NCBI GenBank assembly: GCA_019359725.1
Contig: JAHHGR010000006.1
Span: 1-64,000 of the forward strand
From: Aphanocapsa lilacina HA4352-LM1
GTDB lineage: Bacteria > Cyanobacteriota > Cyanobacteriia > Gloeobacterales > Gloeobacteraceae
Reading direction: 5' to 3'
Length of the DNA stretch: 64,000 bases
Shown: positions 8,449-17,367 of the stretch, one piece after another
How the letters are laid out: every line of letters begins with the position of its first letter
Numbering within the stretch: the first letter of the stretch is position 1
Notes under the pieces: generated by a model
Database searches by the model: none
What the model saw: the letters and a program-made list of their open reading frames with translations, nothing else
Told to the model about the DNA's origin: nothing
Program-made: the position numbers and the translations under genes

Positions 8449-10008
8449 ATGACCCGCGATCCTTCCGCCGAGCCGCCCCTTGTCGAATTGCCGCCCCCAG
8501 CGGGCTGGGTGGGTCGGGTTCTCAACCGCGTCGAAGCGATAGGCAACCGCCTGCCCGACCCGCTGACGCTGTTTGCGCTATTTGCCCTTGCCATGCCGGT
8601 GCTCAGTTGGCTGGCGGTCCAGAGCGGCTGGAGCGTCGTCCATCCGGTGAGCGGCAAAACCATCGAAGCGGTCAACCTGCTCACCCCCGAGGGTATCCGC
8701 CGGATGCTCACCGAGGCGATCGCGAATTTCACCGGCTTTCCGCCGTTGGGGATCGTGCTGGTGGTGCTGCTGGGCATCGGCGTGGCCGAGCGCAGCAACC
8801 TGATCGCCGCACTGCTCACCCTGTCGGTGACGGCGGTCCCGCGCGCGTTGGTGACCCCGACGCTGGTTTTCACCGGGGCGAACGCCTCGGTCGCGGCGGA
8901 CGCCGGGTTCGTAGTGCTCATTCCCCTGGGGGCGGTGCTGTACCTCGGGCTTGGCCGCCACCCGCTTGCGGGGCTCTGTGCCGCCTTCGCTGGGGTCTCC
9001 GGCGGCTTCTCGGCCAATTTGCTCATCACCTCGCTCGATCCGCTGCTCGCCGGATTCACCCAGTCGGCGGCCCAGCTGTTTGATCCTGCCTATCAGGTGG
9101 CCCCGACGGCCAACTACTACTTCATGGTCGCTTCGGTCTTTTTGCTCACCGGCCTGGGCTGGTTTGTCACCGAGCGGATCGTCGAGCCGCGGTTGGGGGT
9201 GTGGCAACGCCCGACCGGCTTTCCCGACCCGCCGAGCGCGGATCTGAGCGCCCGCGAGCGCCGGGCCGCCTGGATTGCCCTGGCGAGTTTCGTTGTGATC
9301 CTGGCGGTGTTCGCCTGGCAGGGACTGGCGCCAGGAGGACTGCTCCATGGCGAAAACGGCGATCTGAAGCCCCTATTTCAGTCGCTTATCCCGATCGTTG
9401 CGATTGCCTTTTTGGTGCCGGGTCTTATCTACGGTGCGCTCACCGGCAGCATCCGCGACGATCGGGCGGTGGCTGCGATGATGGCCGAGACGATGGCGAC
9501 GATGGGTTCCTACATCGTGCTCGCCTTCGCCGCCGCCCAATTTATCGCCTATTTCAACTGGTCGAATCTGGGGATTATGGTCGCCATCGCCGGGGCCAAT
9601 TCTCTCAAAGGCATCGGTCTGACCGGTATTCCGCTGCTGCTGCTGTTTATTCTATTTGCCGCTCTGTTGGACCTGTTCATCGCCTCGGCTTCCGCGAAGT
9701 GGGCGGTGATGGCCCCGATCTTCGTGCCAATGCTGATGGGTCTGGGCTACAGCCCCGAACTGACCCAGGCGGCCTACCGGGTGGCCGATTCGTTTACCAA
9801 CGTGATTGCCCCGCTGCTGCCCTATTTCCCGCTCATCGTCGTCTTCGCGCGCAAGTACGAACCCGATCTGCGCCTGGGATCGCTGCTTGCCGCGATGCTT
9901 CCGTACTCGATCGCCTTTGGCCTCGGCTGGTCGGGGTTGTTTGTGCTCTGGTACCTGTTCAACCTGCCCCTCGGACCGGGGGCACCGCTACTGTACGTTC
10001 CTCGGTGA
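8449..10008 (+). CDS. AbgT-family transporter (p-aminobenzoyl-glutamate type)
   Basis: A 519-residue polytopic inner-membrane protein. The family region LVFTGANASVAADAGFVVLIPLGAV, the following GLCAAFAGVSGGFSANLL and the C-terminal FTNVIAPLLPYFPLIVVFARKY are characteristic of AbgT. Family members import p-aminobenzoyl-glutamate (AbgT) or export sulfonamides and other antimetabolites (MtrF, YdaH). About 11-13 hydrophobic segments are visible. ATG at 8449 starts MTRDPSAEP; in-frame sequence upstream crosses the two palindromes and is not family-like. It occupies the place normally held by secY. Substrate is uncertain. Confidence 0.88.
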   Translation: MTRDPSAEPPLVELPPPAGWVGRVLNRVEAIGNRLPDPLTLFALFALAMPVLSWLAVQSGWSVVHPVSGKTIEAVNLLTPEGIRRMLTEAIANFTGFPPLGIVLVVLLGIGVAERSNLIAALLTLSVTAVPRALVTPTLVFTGANASVAADAGFVVLIPLGAVLYLGLGRHPLAGLCAAFAGVSGGFSANLLITSLDPLLAGFTQSAAQLFDPAYQVAPTANYYFMVASVFLLTGLGWFVTERIVEPRLGVWQRPTGFPDPPSADLSARERRAAWIALASFVVILAVFAWQGLAPGGLLHGENGDLKPLFQSLIPIVAIAFLVPGLIYGALTGSIRDDRAVAAMMAETMATMGSYIVLAFAAAQFIAYFNWSNLGIMVAIAGANSLKGIGLTGIPLLLLFILFAALLDLFIASASAKWAVMAPIFVPMLMGLGYSPELTQAAYRVADSFTNVIAPLLPYFPLIVVFARKYEPDLRLGSLLAAMLPYSIAFGLGWSGLFVLWYLFNLPLGPGAPLLYVPR

Positions 10009-10081
10009 GGCCCATTGCATCCGGTTCGACCGTCGCTTCCTCCAACCAAGCACGCTTGACTTTCGCAACGCAATTGGCCAT
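9959..10081 (-). CDS. candidate 40-residue small protein, antisense to the end of the AbgT-type gene
   Basis: Minus-strand ORF starting ATG at 10081, with AAGGAG about 11 nt upstream. The product begins MANCVAKVKRAWLEEATVEPD and ends PPVRGAG. It overlaps the last 50 bp of the transporter gene on the other strand. No family is recognised; the good ribosome-binding site is the only positive evidence, so it may be chance. Confidence 0.25.
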   Translation of the reverse strand: MANCVAKVKRAWLEEATVEPDAMGLTEERTVAVPPVRGAG

Positions 10082-10172
10082 GTTCACCCCGAATCTCCTT
10101 CGCAAAGCCGACGCGGAGGGCACCCCCTGTCCAGTTACCGTGCCCATGTATATGTGTACTGTTTTGCGCCCC

Positions 10173-10556
10173 ATGAGTTGCCGCAATCCCCGGGTTCTCG
10201 TCGTCGACGATCAGCCCGACAACGTGATGTTCCTGATGCTGGCCCTGGAGATGGAGGGTCTGGAAGTGGTGGCTGCGGGCGGCGGCCGGGAGTGCCTGGA
10301 ATTGGTGCACCGGCAGGCCCCGCAGTTGCTGGTGCTCGATGTGATGATGCCGGACCTCGACGGAAGGCAGGTGCTGGCCCGGTTGCGCTCGGACCCTGAA
10401 TTGCCGCACTTCCCAGTGATGATGCTGACCGCCGACCACTCGCCGCTGGAGTCGTACTCGCCCAGGCCGGACCGGCTCCTGCACAAACCCGTGGCCCTCG
10501 ATGAACTGACGGCGGCGGTGCGCGAGTTGCTCCACGCCGCCACCCAGCCTTCGTAG
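10173..10556 (+). CDS. stand-alone CheY-like response regulator
   Basis: A 127-residue receiver domain with no output domain. Acidic pair Asp12-Asp13 (VVDDQ), phospho-acceptor Asp56 in LLVLDVMMP, Thr86 in MLTAD and Lys105 in LLHKPV are all present, so it should be phosphorylatable. The start MSCRNPRVL at 10173 gives the usual short N-terminus; ATGs at 10146 and 10152 are in frame. It lies 175 bp before a histidine kinase that has no receiver of its own, so the two may form a pair (inference). In cyanobacteria such regulators often act by protein-protein contact. Confidence 0.88.
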   Translation: MSCRNPRVLVVDDQPDNVMFLMLALEMEGLEVVAAGGGRECLELVHRQAPQLLVLDVMMPDLDGRQVLARLRSDPELPHFPVMMLTADHSPLESYSPRPDRLLHKPVALDELTAAVRELLHAATQPS

Positions 10557-10731
10557 GCGACTGGGGGCGGCACCGGTGCCGCCGCCCCGCCGCGATTATC
10601 CGCAGGACTTGCGGATGCAAAGGCCGTTGGTCCTCTACAATCGTGAGCATTCACAGGTGCTTGGAAGGTGCTGGGGGCGGAAGTGATTCGTCGGAACCGA
10701 TCCCTTCCACTCCACTATTGACTCGCCAGCC

Positions 10732-11943
10732 ATGGACTTCAGCAAACTACTTGCAGACCGGAGCGATGCGATCATCGAGCAGTGGATCGCGGCCGTCCGC
10801 TCCGACCGCCGGATCAGCAGTGACGATGGACTGCCCTACTCCGCCGTGCGCAACAGTTTGCCCGATGTGCTCAGGGCAATGGTCACCGTCCTTTCCCAGA
10901 CCGAGGAGAGCGACACCAGACTACTGGTGAGCAAAAGCCTCGTGCACGGCTCCCTGCGGGCCAGCCAGGGTTTTAACCCGGCCGAGATTGCTCAGGAGTA
11001 TCGGCTGCTGCGCCGGGTGATCTTCACGGTTCTGGATGGGGAAATGACGCACGGTTCGATCGCCGGGGCGCTGCGGGCCGCCTATCTGATTAACGAGGTG
11101 GTGGACGAGGCGATCGCTTCTTGTTTTCAGAGCTACGTGGATGAGCGCCTGCGCGAACTGGCGCAACTGCAAAGCCAGTTGTTGCTCACCAATCAAGAAC
11201 TCGGCCGGTTGGCGCGCGCCCACCAGGACAATCTCTCGGTGCTGGCCCACGAGTTGAAGACTCCCCTCAATTCGATCATCGGCTATGCGAGTCTCTTTTT
11301 GCGCACCGGCCGCACCCGCTCGGGCATCGGGGACACCCTGCCCGACTTCGAGCACATCGAGCGGGTGGTGCGCAACGGCACCCGGCTGCTGCACCTGATT
11401 AACGATGCGCTGGAGTTTTCGCGCTCGGAGGCCGGGCAGACCCGGCTGCACCTGGAGGCGGTCGCGCTGCGCCCGACGCTCGAAGAAGTGGTCGAGATGA
11501 TCCGGCCCCTGGCCGAAGCGCAGGGCCTGGAAGTTTCGCTCGATTGCGAGACGGCCCCCCAGACCGTAGCGAGCGACAGCGTGCGCCTGCAACAAATCCT
11601 CACCAACCTGCTCAGCAATGCCGTGCGCTACACCCCGAGCGGTTCTGTGCGGGTGGAGTGCAAGGCTGTGGGCGACGGACACTGGTCGGTCGCCGTGAGC
11701 GACACCGGTCTGGGCATCGCCCCCGAAGATCAACCCCACATCTTCGCGCCCTACTCGCGTTTCAGCTGCAACGAGCGCAGCCAGACCGAAGGCACCGGGC
11801 TCGGGCTTGCGATCGTCTCCCAACTGGTGAACCTGCTGCAGGGCAAAATCGCGCTGGTCTCTGAACTCGGTGCCGGCTCGACATTCACTGTGACCTTCCC
11901 TGTTGAAGTCCAATCTCCCGCAGCCCAGAACACGCCGGTTTGA
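10732..11943 (+). CDS. cytoplasmic sensor histidine kinase with RsbRD-like N-terminal domain
   Basis: A 403-residue protein without membrane segments. Residues 1-140 (LLADRSDAIIEQWIAAVRSD onward, all-helical) resemble the RsbRD-type N-terminal sensor domain found on many cyanobacterial kinases. A coiled linker (LRELAQLQSQLLLTNQELGRL) leads to the HisKA domain with His173 in LAHELKTPLN. The HATPase domain shows the N box (Asn292-Asn296), DTGLGI at 324-329 and GTGLGLAI at 354-361, so it should be active. The likely partner is the receiver encoded just upstream. Signal unknown. Confidence 0.9.
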   Translation: MDFSKLLADRSDAIIEQWIAAVRSDRRISSDDGLPYSAVRNSLPDVLRAMVTVLSQTEESDTRLLVSKSLVHGSLRASQGFNPAEIAQEYRLLRRVIFTVLDGEMTHGSIAGALRAAYLINEVVDEAIASCFQSYVDERLRELAQLQSQLLLTNQELGRLARAHQDNLSVLAHELKTPLNSIIGYASLFLRTGRTRSGIGDTLPDFEHIERVVRNGTRLLHLINDALEFSRSEAGQTRLHLEAVALRPTLEEVVEMIRPLAEAQGLEVSLDCETAPQTVASDSVRLQQILTNLLSNAVRYTPSGSVRVECKAVGDGHWSVAVSDTGLGIAPEDQPHIFAPYSRFSCNERSQTEGTGLGLAIVSQLVNLLQGKIALVSELGAGSTFTVTFPVEVQSPAAQNTPV

Positions 11944-12272
11944 GCAGAAGTGGCTGAGCTGCAGCAGCCGGCCGGAACTGTCTGGAATCGGAAAACCCAC
12001 TCACTATCATGCTCTGAAGTGAGTGGTTATCCTTGCGCCAGTCGGCAAAAGCAACGGCTCCGCCCATCGGTAAGCGCAATGACTGGCCATTCTACCGCCT
12101 CCGGTTTTACTGGCTCCGCTCAACCGCGGTTGCAGGGGCAGATCCGAAAAAGCCTTCAGTCGCTGGAGATGCGGACATGCTCAAGCCTTAACCCGAACTC
12201 ACGTTCGTTTGCGTTACCCAGTGTGCTCTATCCATCAATCCAGAGTTTGGAGAGTGAGCCCCGCGCCGTCGC
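11944..12272. other. gene-free stretch between convergent genes
   Basis: About 330 bp between the kinase stop and the stop of the minus-strand oxidoreductase gene. The only structure seen is CCACTCAC (11997-12004) pairing with GTGAGTGG (12019-12026) around a 14-nt loop, which could end the kinase transcript but has no T-run. No convincing coding sequence, repeat or tRNA was found. Confidence 0.5.
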
Positions 12273-13286
12273 TCAAAATCCTTCCAAAACGATCTTGCCT
12301 TTTGCCCTACCGCTCTCGATCAGGGCATGGGCCTTGCGCAGGTTTTCAGCGCAAATCCGTCCGAAATGCTCGCCCACGGTGGTCTGGATCACCCCGGCAT
12401 CGACCATTTGGGCCGCTTCGCCCAACAGACGGTGCTGTTCGATGAGGTCGGCGGTCGTGAAAAGCGAGCGGGTGAACATCCATTCCCAGTGCAGCGACAG
12501 GCTCTTGCGCTTGAGCAGCATCACATCGAGCGGCCCGGGATCGTCGATAAGAGCGAGCCTGCCCTGGGGGGCAAGCGCTTCGACAAGCTGGGTGTAGTGC
12601 GCGTCGGTCTGCGTCAGGCTCGCCACACGGGACACTTGCGGGATGCCGATGCGCTGCAGTTGTTCGACCAGGGGCCTGGAGTGGTCGATCACGTGGTGGG
12701 CACCTAGATCCAGGACCCACTTTTGGGTTTCGGGCCGCGAGGCGGTGCCGATCACCGTGATCCCGGTCAACTGTCGTGCCAGTTGAATAAGGATCGAACC
12801 GACTCCCCCGGCAGCCCCGACAATCAGCAGCGTCTCGCCCCGCCCGGTCCTGTCCCGGGCCACTTGCAGGCGATCGAACAGCAACTCCCAGGCGGTGATC
12901 GTCGTGAGCGGCAAAGCGGCGGCCCGGGCAAAATCGAGGCTCGCAGGCTTGCGGCCCACGATGTGCTCATCGACGGTGTGCAGTTCACTGTTGGTGCCGG
13001 GGCGAACGATCGAGCCCGCATACCATACCGCATCGCCCGGCCGAAACAAACGCACCTGCGGCCCCACCGCGCCCACGACGCCGCTCGCATCCCAACCGAG
13101 CACCTTGATCTGGCCCTGCGGCGGCGCAGTACCGCGCCGCACCTTCGTATCCACCGGATTGACGGAGATAGCCTTGACCTCGACGAGCAGATCGTGCCCG
13201 GCCGCTGCCGGTTCCGGCAAATCGACATCGAGCAGCGCCTTCGGGTCGTCTACCGGCAGCGGCTGTCTGTAGCCCACGGCTTTCAT
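12273..13286 (-). CDS. NADPH:quinone reductase-like MDR oxidoreductase
   Basis: A 337-residue medium-chain dehydrogenase/reductase of the zinc-independent quinone-reductase branch. It opens MKAVGYRQPLP, has the GroES-like domain with ISVNPVDTKVRRG, and the Rossmann nucleotide-binding motif LIVGAAGGVGSILIQLAR near residue 155. The catalytic zinc cysteines of alcohol dehydrogenases are missing. It probably reduces quinones or enones with NADPH in the cytoplasm. ATG at 13286 is chosen because GAGGAG lies 6-7 nt upstream and the family begins MKA(V/I)G; 16 in-frame codons upstream are not conserved in style. Confidence 0.9.
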   Translation of the reverse strand: MKAVGYRQPLPVDDPKALLDVDLPEPAAAGHDLLVEVKAISVNPVDTKVRRGTAPPQGQIKVLGWDASGVVGAVGPQVRLFRPGDAVWYAGSIVRPGTNSELHTVDEHIVGRKPASLDFARAAALPLTTITAWELLFDRLQVARDRTGRGETLLIVGAAGGVGSILIQLARQLTGITVIGTASRPETQKWVLDLGAHHVIDHSRPLVEQLQRIGIPQVSRVASLTQTDAHYTQLVEALAPQGRLALIDDPGPLDVMLLKRKSLSLHWEWMFTRSLFTTADLIEQHRLLGEAAQMVDAGVIQTTVGEHFGRICAENLRKAHALIESGRAKGKIVLEGF

Positions 13287-13480
13287 AAACAACTCCTCAA
13301 AAGCGGGGTCACCGACCGATTTTAGTGGAAGCACCGATGGTGCCGTAGATTATCGATCATTTGAAGTCAACGGCTCCACGCTCAATCTGGAGGCTGATGG
13401 AAAAGCCTGCCGCATTCTGCACCGTGGTGGCAAGCTCCGGATTTCCCTCCCACCGGCAACAGCAACAACCAGCAACAACC

Positions 13481-14911
13481 ATGGATATCAACCACCGCAT
13501 AGCGTCGATTCAGCTTGGCAGTGTCTGTGTTCTGATACTGTTCGGCGGTTCGCCCGCCCTTGCCCAGATCCCGGCCGGTTTTCAGCAAAGCCTGGCTGGT
13601 AGTGGTTTTGACGCCCCAACAGCGATGGAATTTGCCCCCGACGGCCGACTGTTCGTCTGCGAAAAAGGGGGTGCCCTGCGGGTGGCGGCGAACGGCAGCC
13701 TGCTGCAGGAGCCATTTTTAACCGTGGACGCTGCCACCGAGAGCGAGCGGGGACTGCTGGGGATCGCCTTTGATCCCGCCTTTGCCGCCAACCGCTACCT
13801 TTACGTCTACTACACCCGTGCGGCGGAGCCGATCAAAAACCGGATCAGCCGATTCACCGCCAGCGCCGCCAATCCGAACGTGGCCGAGCCGGGCAGCGAA
13901 CTGGTCATCCTTGACAACATCGCCTCCGACGCCGGCAACCACAACGGCGGGGCCATCCACTTCGGGACCGACGGCAAACTGTACGCGGGCGTGGGCGACG
14001 GCGGGGCCAGTTCCAGCAACTCCCAATCGCTGGGAACGCTTTCCGGCAAACTGCTGCGCGTCGATCCGGGCGCTTACCCGAACATCGTCCCGCCGGACAA
14101 CCCCTTCGTGGGCACCAGTGGGGCGCGCGGTGAAATCTGGGCTCTGGGGCTGCGCAACCCGTTTACCTTTGCCGTCCAGCCGGGGACGGGCACCCTCTTC
14201 ATCAACGACGTCGGTTCAAACGCCTGGGAGGAAGTCAACCGTGCGGCCAAAGGCGGCAATTACGGCTGGCCCGCGGTCGAGGGCGATGCCGACGATCCCG
14301 ATTATATCGATCCCGTCTACAGCTATCCACGCGGCAGCAGCGCCTCGATCGCCGGCGGGGCATTCTACCAGGCCACCCAGTTTCCAGGCGCCTACACCGG
14401 CAATTACTTTTTTGCCGATTACATCCAGGGCTTCCTCCACCGTTTGCTGCCCAGCGAATACACCCAGGTGCGCGAGTTCGCCGGGGGTCTGGACGGCGTG
14501 GTCGATCTCAAAGTCGGCCCCGACGGGCAGTTGTACTGGCTGTCGATCAATAGCGGCGCAGTATACAAAATCGGCGCGCTGCCCATCCGGGGCGATTTCA
14601 ACGCTGATCGCACCTCTGAAATTCTCTGGCGCTTACCTGAGACGGGGGCCAATCTTCTCTGGCTGATGAGCGGCACCACCCAGACCGGCGTCGCCTATCT
14701 GCCGACGGTGGCCGACCCCAACTGGCAAATTGGGGGCACGGGCGATTTTGACGGCGACGGCAAGAACAATGACGCCGCCCCCGACCTAGTCTGGCGCAAC
14801 GCCGCCACCGGCGAAAATGCCCTCTGGCTGATGAACGGAACGGTGTTTCTCTCCCGCCAACCCCTACCACTGGTCGCCGACGCCCGCTGGCAGGTGCGCG
14901 GCCCGCGCTGA
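13481..14911 (+). CDS. secreted glucose/sorbosone dehydrogenase-like protein with C-terminal FG-GAP-like repeats
   Basis: A 476-residue protein. The signal peptide MDINHRIASIQLGSVCVLILFG... ends near SPALA-Q. The body is a six-bladed propeller of the PQQ-dependent soluble glucose dehydrogenase (GSDH) family: SERGLLGIAFDP, YVYYTR, NHNGGAIHFGTDGKLY, GDGG, LGLRNPFTF and GGNYGWP. Residues after about 370 hold two FG-GAP/VCBS-like units (RGDFNADRTSEILWR and GDFDGDGKNNDAAPDLVWRN), with DxDxDG calcium-type loops. It probably oxidises sugars in the periplasm or outside the cell using PQQ; whether this strain makes PQQ cannot be seen. The start follows a run of CAGCAACAAC-type repeats; no strong Shine-Dalgarno was seen. 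Confidence 0.85.
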   Translation: MDINHRIASIQLGSVCVLILFGGSPALAQIPAGFQQSLAGSGFDAPTAMEFAPDGRLFVCEKGGALRVAANGSLLQEPFLTVDAATESERGLLGIAFDPAFAANRYLYVYYTRAAEPIKNRISRFTASAANPNVAEPGSELVILDNIASDAGNHNGGAIHFGTDGKLYAGVGDGGASSSNSQSLGTLSGKLLRVDPGAYPNIVPPDNPFVGTSGARGEIWALGLRNPFTFAVQPGTGTLFINDVGSNAWEEVNRAAKGGNYGWPAVEGDADDPDYIDPVYSYPRGSSASIAGGAFYQATQFPGAYTGNYFFADYIQGFLHRLLPSEYTQVREFAGGLDGVVDLKVGPDGQLYWLSINSGAVYKIGALPIRGDFNADRTSEILWRLPETGANLLWLMSGTTQTGVAYLPTVADPNWQIGGTGDFDGDGKNNDAAPDLVWRNAATGENALWLMNGTVFLSRQPLPLVADARWQVRGPR

Positions 14912-14921
14912 ACGTCTGCCG

Positions 14922-16331
14922 TCAGGCTTTTTTCTGGGCAATCGAAGCGTTGACGGCTTTTTTGACCGGGCCGCTCAGCAGCCACATCGCCCCGCCTGCG
15001 GCAAAGCACATACAGGCCATCCCCAGGAAGAACGTCTCCTTGGGTATGCGCTCGATGTAAGTCCCCAGGAAGCCGCCCAGGTAGTTGCCCGCAAAAATCG
15101 CCAAAAACCACATGCCCATCAGCAGCGAGACCATCCGCGCCGGGGCGACCTTGGTCACCAGCGACAGACCGATGGGCGAAAGGTACAACTCCGACACCGT
15201 CAGCAGTGTAAAAAAAGCAAGCAGCCACCAGATGCTGGTCGTGCCGGTCTGGGCGTACTCGCGCGCCCCGCCCACCATGACTAGAAAGGCCATCCCGAGG
15301 AGCATGCAGCTGAAGACCATCTTGGCGATGGTCGAAAGTTCTTTGCCGCGGCCGGCCTGCCAGGCCCACAGGCCGACGATGACCGGGGTCAGGGTGAAGA
15401 TCAAAAACGGGTTGATGGACTGCACCCAGGTGGCCGGAAATAGCCAGCCGTTGCCAAAAAGTTCGCGGTTGGTAAATTTGTCCGCCCAAAAGGCGATCGT
15501 GTTGCCGCTTTGCTCGTAGGCCGCCCACCAGAAGACGTTGATGACGCACAGGGCTACCAGCGCCAGGATGCCGCTGCGTTCGGTGGAATCGAGGGGGATT
15601 TTCTCGGTGTGGTTGGCGCGGGTCTGGGCGAGCTGGTCCGGCGCCAAATAGCGCTGGCCGAACAGATAAATCATCAACCCAATCACCATGCCGACGCCTG
15701 CGGCGCTAAATCCGTAGTGCCAGCCCACCGTCTCGCCCAGGGTGCCGCACACCAGCGGCGCTGCGAACGCCCCCAGGTTGATGCCGACATAAAAAATGCT
15801 GAAAGCCTGGTCGCGGCGCGGGTCGCCCGGCGGGTACAGCCCGCCCACCTGGGTGGAAATGTTCGGCTTAAATGCGCCGTTGCCGAGGATGATCAGCCCC
15901 AAGGCCGGGAAGAACAAACTCTCGAAGGCCATCAAAAAGTGGCCCATCGCCATCAGCACGCCGCCAATCACCACCGTGCGGCGCTGTCCCCAGACCTGAT
16001 CGGCCAGGTAGCCGCCCAACAGGGGCGTCAGGTACACCAGCGCCGTGTAGATGCCGTAAATTTGCGAAGCGAACGCCTGGGTGGCAAGCGGTCCGAACAC
16101 CCCCTCCAGCGCACCGCGCACCGCGCCGTAGCCCAGCACACCGGCTGCAATCTCCGGTTTCGAGAGGTAATTGATCATGTACAGCACCAGCAGGGCGCGC
16201 ATTCCGTAGTACGAGAAGCGCTCCCACATCTCGGTGAAAAATAGCACGTACAGACCGACCGGATGGCCGAAAAACGTCCTTGAAGAGGCGGGACCGGCGG
16301 CAAGGGGGATTTCGGCTTGGAAATTGCTCAT
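14922..16331 (-). CDS. POT-family proton-coupled di-/tripeptide transporter
   Basis: A 469-residue membrane protein of the PTR2/POT branch of the major facilitator superfamily. The ExxER motif occurs in TEMWERFSYYGMRALLVLYM near residue 34, and the second signature QAFSIFYVGINLGAF is present. About 12-14 hydrophobic helices can be followed. It imports short peptides with protons across the plasma membrane. Its stop lies 10 bp from that of the convergent dehydrogenase gene. Together with the peptide-degrading TldD/E and M16 proteins in the window it suggests peptide turnover, but there is no operon link. Confidence 0.92.
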   Translation of the reverse strand: MSNFQAEIPLAAGPASSRTFFGHPVGLYVLFFTEMWERFSYYGMRALLVLYMINYLSKPEIAAGVLGYGAVRGALEGVFGPLATQAFASQIYGIYTALVYLTPLLGGYLADQVWGQRRTVVIGGVLMAMGHFLMAFESLFFPALGLIILGNGAFKPNISTQVGGLYPPGDPRRDQAFSIFYVGINLGAFAAPLVCGTLGETVGWHYGFSAAGVGMVIGLMIYLFGQRYLAPDQLAQTRANHTEKIPLDSTERSGILALVALCVINVFWWAAYEQSGNTIAFWADKFTNRELFGNGWLFPATWVQSINPFLIFTLTPVIVGLWAWQAGRGKELSTIAKMVFSCMLLGMAFLVMVGGAREYAQTGTTSIWWLLAFFTLLTVSELYLSPIGLSLVTKVAPARMVSLLMGMWFLAIFAGNYLGGFLGTYIERIPKETFFLGMACMCFAAGGAMWLLSGPVKKAVNASIAQKKA

Positions 16332-16481
16332 GGTTTGACCGGATTGAAAACGGCAAGAAGTGGGCCGGGGGTGCCCGCCGCATTGCTGTGGGGGGCCAGC
16401 GATTTTTCAATTTCCTACCATACTCGCAATCGCTTTCAACTGCGGAGGTGCGCCAATGCACAATTCTTGGCTCGCCATGGC

Positions 16482-16507
16482 AAAAGCCGGGAGCTTGCGC
16501 CCCCGGC
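16482..16507 (-). terminator. Rho-independent terminator of the stress-protein gene
   Basis: Read on the minus strand: GCCGGGGGC, loop GCAA, GCTCCCGGC, then TTTT. The stem has nine pairs with one G-T wobble and a GNRA tetraloop. It lies about 46 nt after the stop of the gene at 16553-17278. Confidence 0.8.
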
Positions 16508-16552
16508 CTGCCGTTCGAGCGCGTCGAGAAGGTTCCCGACGCTTCACGGTTT

Positions 16553-17278
16553 TTAGTACTTACGGTCGTTGATGTCGGCTTGGCGCTGCTTGGCCTCACC
16601 CTCGATCACATCGGCCGGATCGTTGGTGATGCGGCCCACGGTCTCCTGGGCCGAACCCTGCGCGCGGGTGCCCAGGTTGCGGGCGCGATCCCCCAGGGAG
16701 GGACGGTTGCGGTAGCGCGCTTCGTCGTAGCTGCCGGCGGGCGCATCGTAGACGCCGTAGTCGCGGATGCCCTGGCCGTTGAGGATGCGCTCGGCTTCGT
16801 TGATCTCTTCGGCGGTGCCGTCGATGACCACCAGGTAGTCGCCGCGGGTCACCGCCGCGTTATAGGCTTCGGCGCGCTCCTTGGGGATGCCCAGGCCGAT
16901 GAGGGCACCCACCAGGCCGCCCGCCGCCGCACCGATGGCGCCGCCCGCCAGGGTGGTGGCGAGGGCGGTACCCAGGGCGCCTGCGGTCATCACCGGACCG
17001 ATGCCGGGAATGGCCAGCGCGCCGATACCGACCAGCAAACCGGTCAGACCGCCCACGGCCGCCCCGGTGGTCGCCCCGGTGGCAGCCCCTTCGCCAGCGC
17101 GGTTGCCGACTTCGTCTTTGACGTCGGCACCGGCAATCTCGCCACCGTCTTCGTGCTTACTGACCACGGAGACGTCGTCCATATCAAAACCGGCATCGCG
17201 CAGCCGATAGAGGGCTTGCTCGGCCTGGGCACGATTGGAGAAAGTCCCTACAGCGCGGCGAATGTGTGTATCAGCCAT
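16553..17278 (-). CDS. YflT-like (general stress protein 17M) domain protein with glycine-zipper segment
   Basis: A 241-residue protein. Residues 1-45 (AVGTFSNRAQAEQALYRLRDAGFDMDDVSVVSK) match the beginning of the heat-induced stress protein YflT domain. Residues 70-140 are extremely Gly/Ala-rich with GxxxG repeats (GAAVGGLTGLLVGIGALAIPGIGP), probably a membrane-inserting glycine zipper. The second half of the split domain (YLVVIDGTAEEINEAERIL) follows, then a polar tail (QETVGRITNDPADVIEGEAKQ) that resembles CsbD-type stress proteins. Role probably envelope or general stress; the precise function is unknown. A good terminator follows. Confidence 0.75.
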   Translation of the reverse strand: MADTHIRRAVGTFSNRAQAEQALYRLRDAGFDMDDVSVVSKHEDGGEIAGADVKDEVGNRAGEGAATGATTGAAVGGLTGLLVGIGALAIPGIGPVMTAGALGTALATTLAGGAIGAAAGGLVGALIGLGIPKERAEAYNAAVTRGDYLVVIDGTAEEINEAERILNGQGIRDYGVYDAPAGSYDEARYRNRPSLGDRARNLGTRAQGSAQETVGRITNDPADVIEGEAKQRQADINDRKY

Positions 17279-17367
17279 GTTCTTATGCCTGTCTCAAATG
17301 GGTTCATTTGCAGTGTAGAAATTACCGCCAACCGTCGCCTCCTCCCTGCGACGGGAAGATCCGCTTC

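Noticed and set aside
8449-10008. Possible secY in the position after rplO
   Set aside because: The protein has AbgT signatures and none of SecY; it is a different transporter.
9201-10172. Long plus-strand extension before the CheY-like gene
   Set aside because: It is a shadow frame within the AbgT-type gene; the receiver domain begins at about 10173.
14896-14908. GCGCGG-C-CCGCGC dyad at the end of the sugar dehydrogenase gene
   Set aside because: It lies within the last codons, is short and GC-only, and lacks a T-run; not convincing as a terminator.
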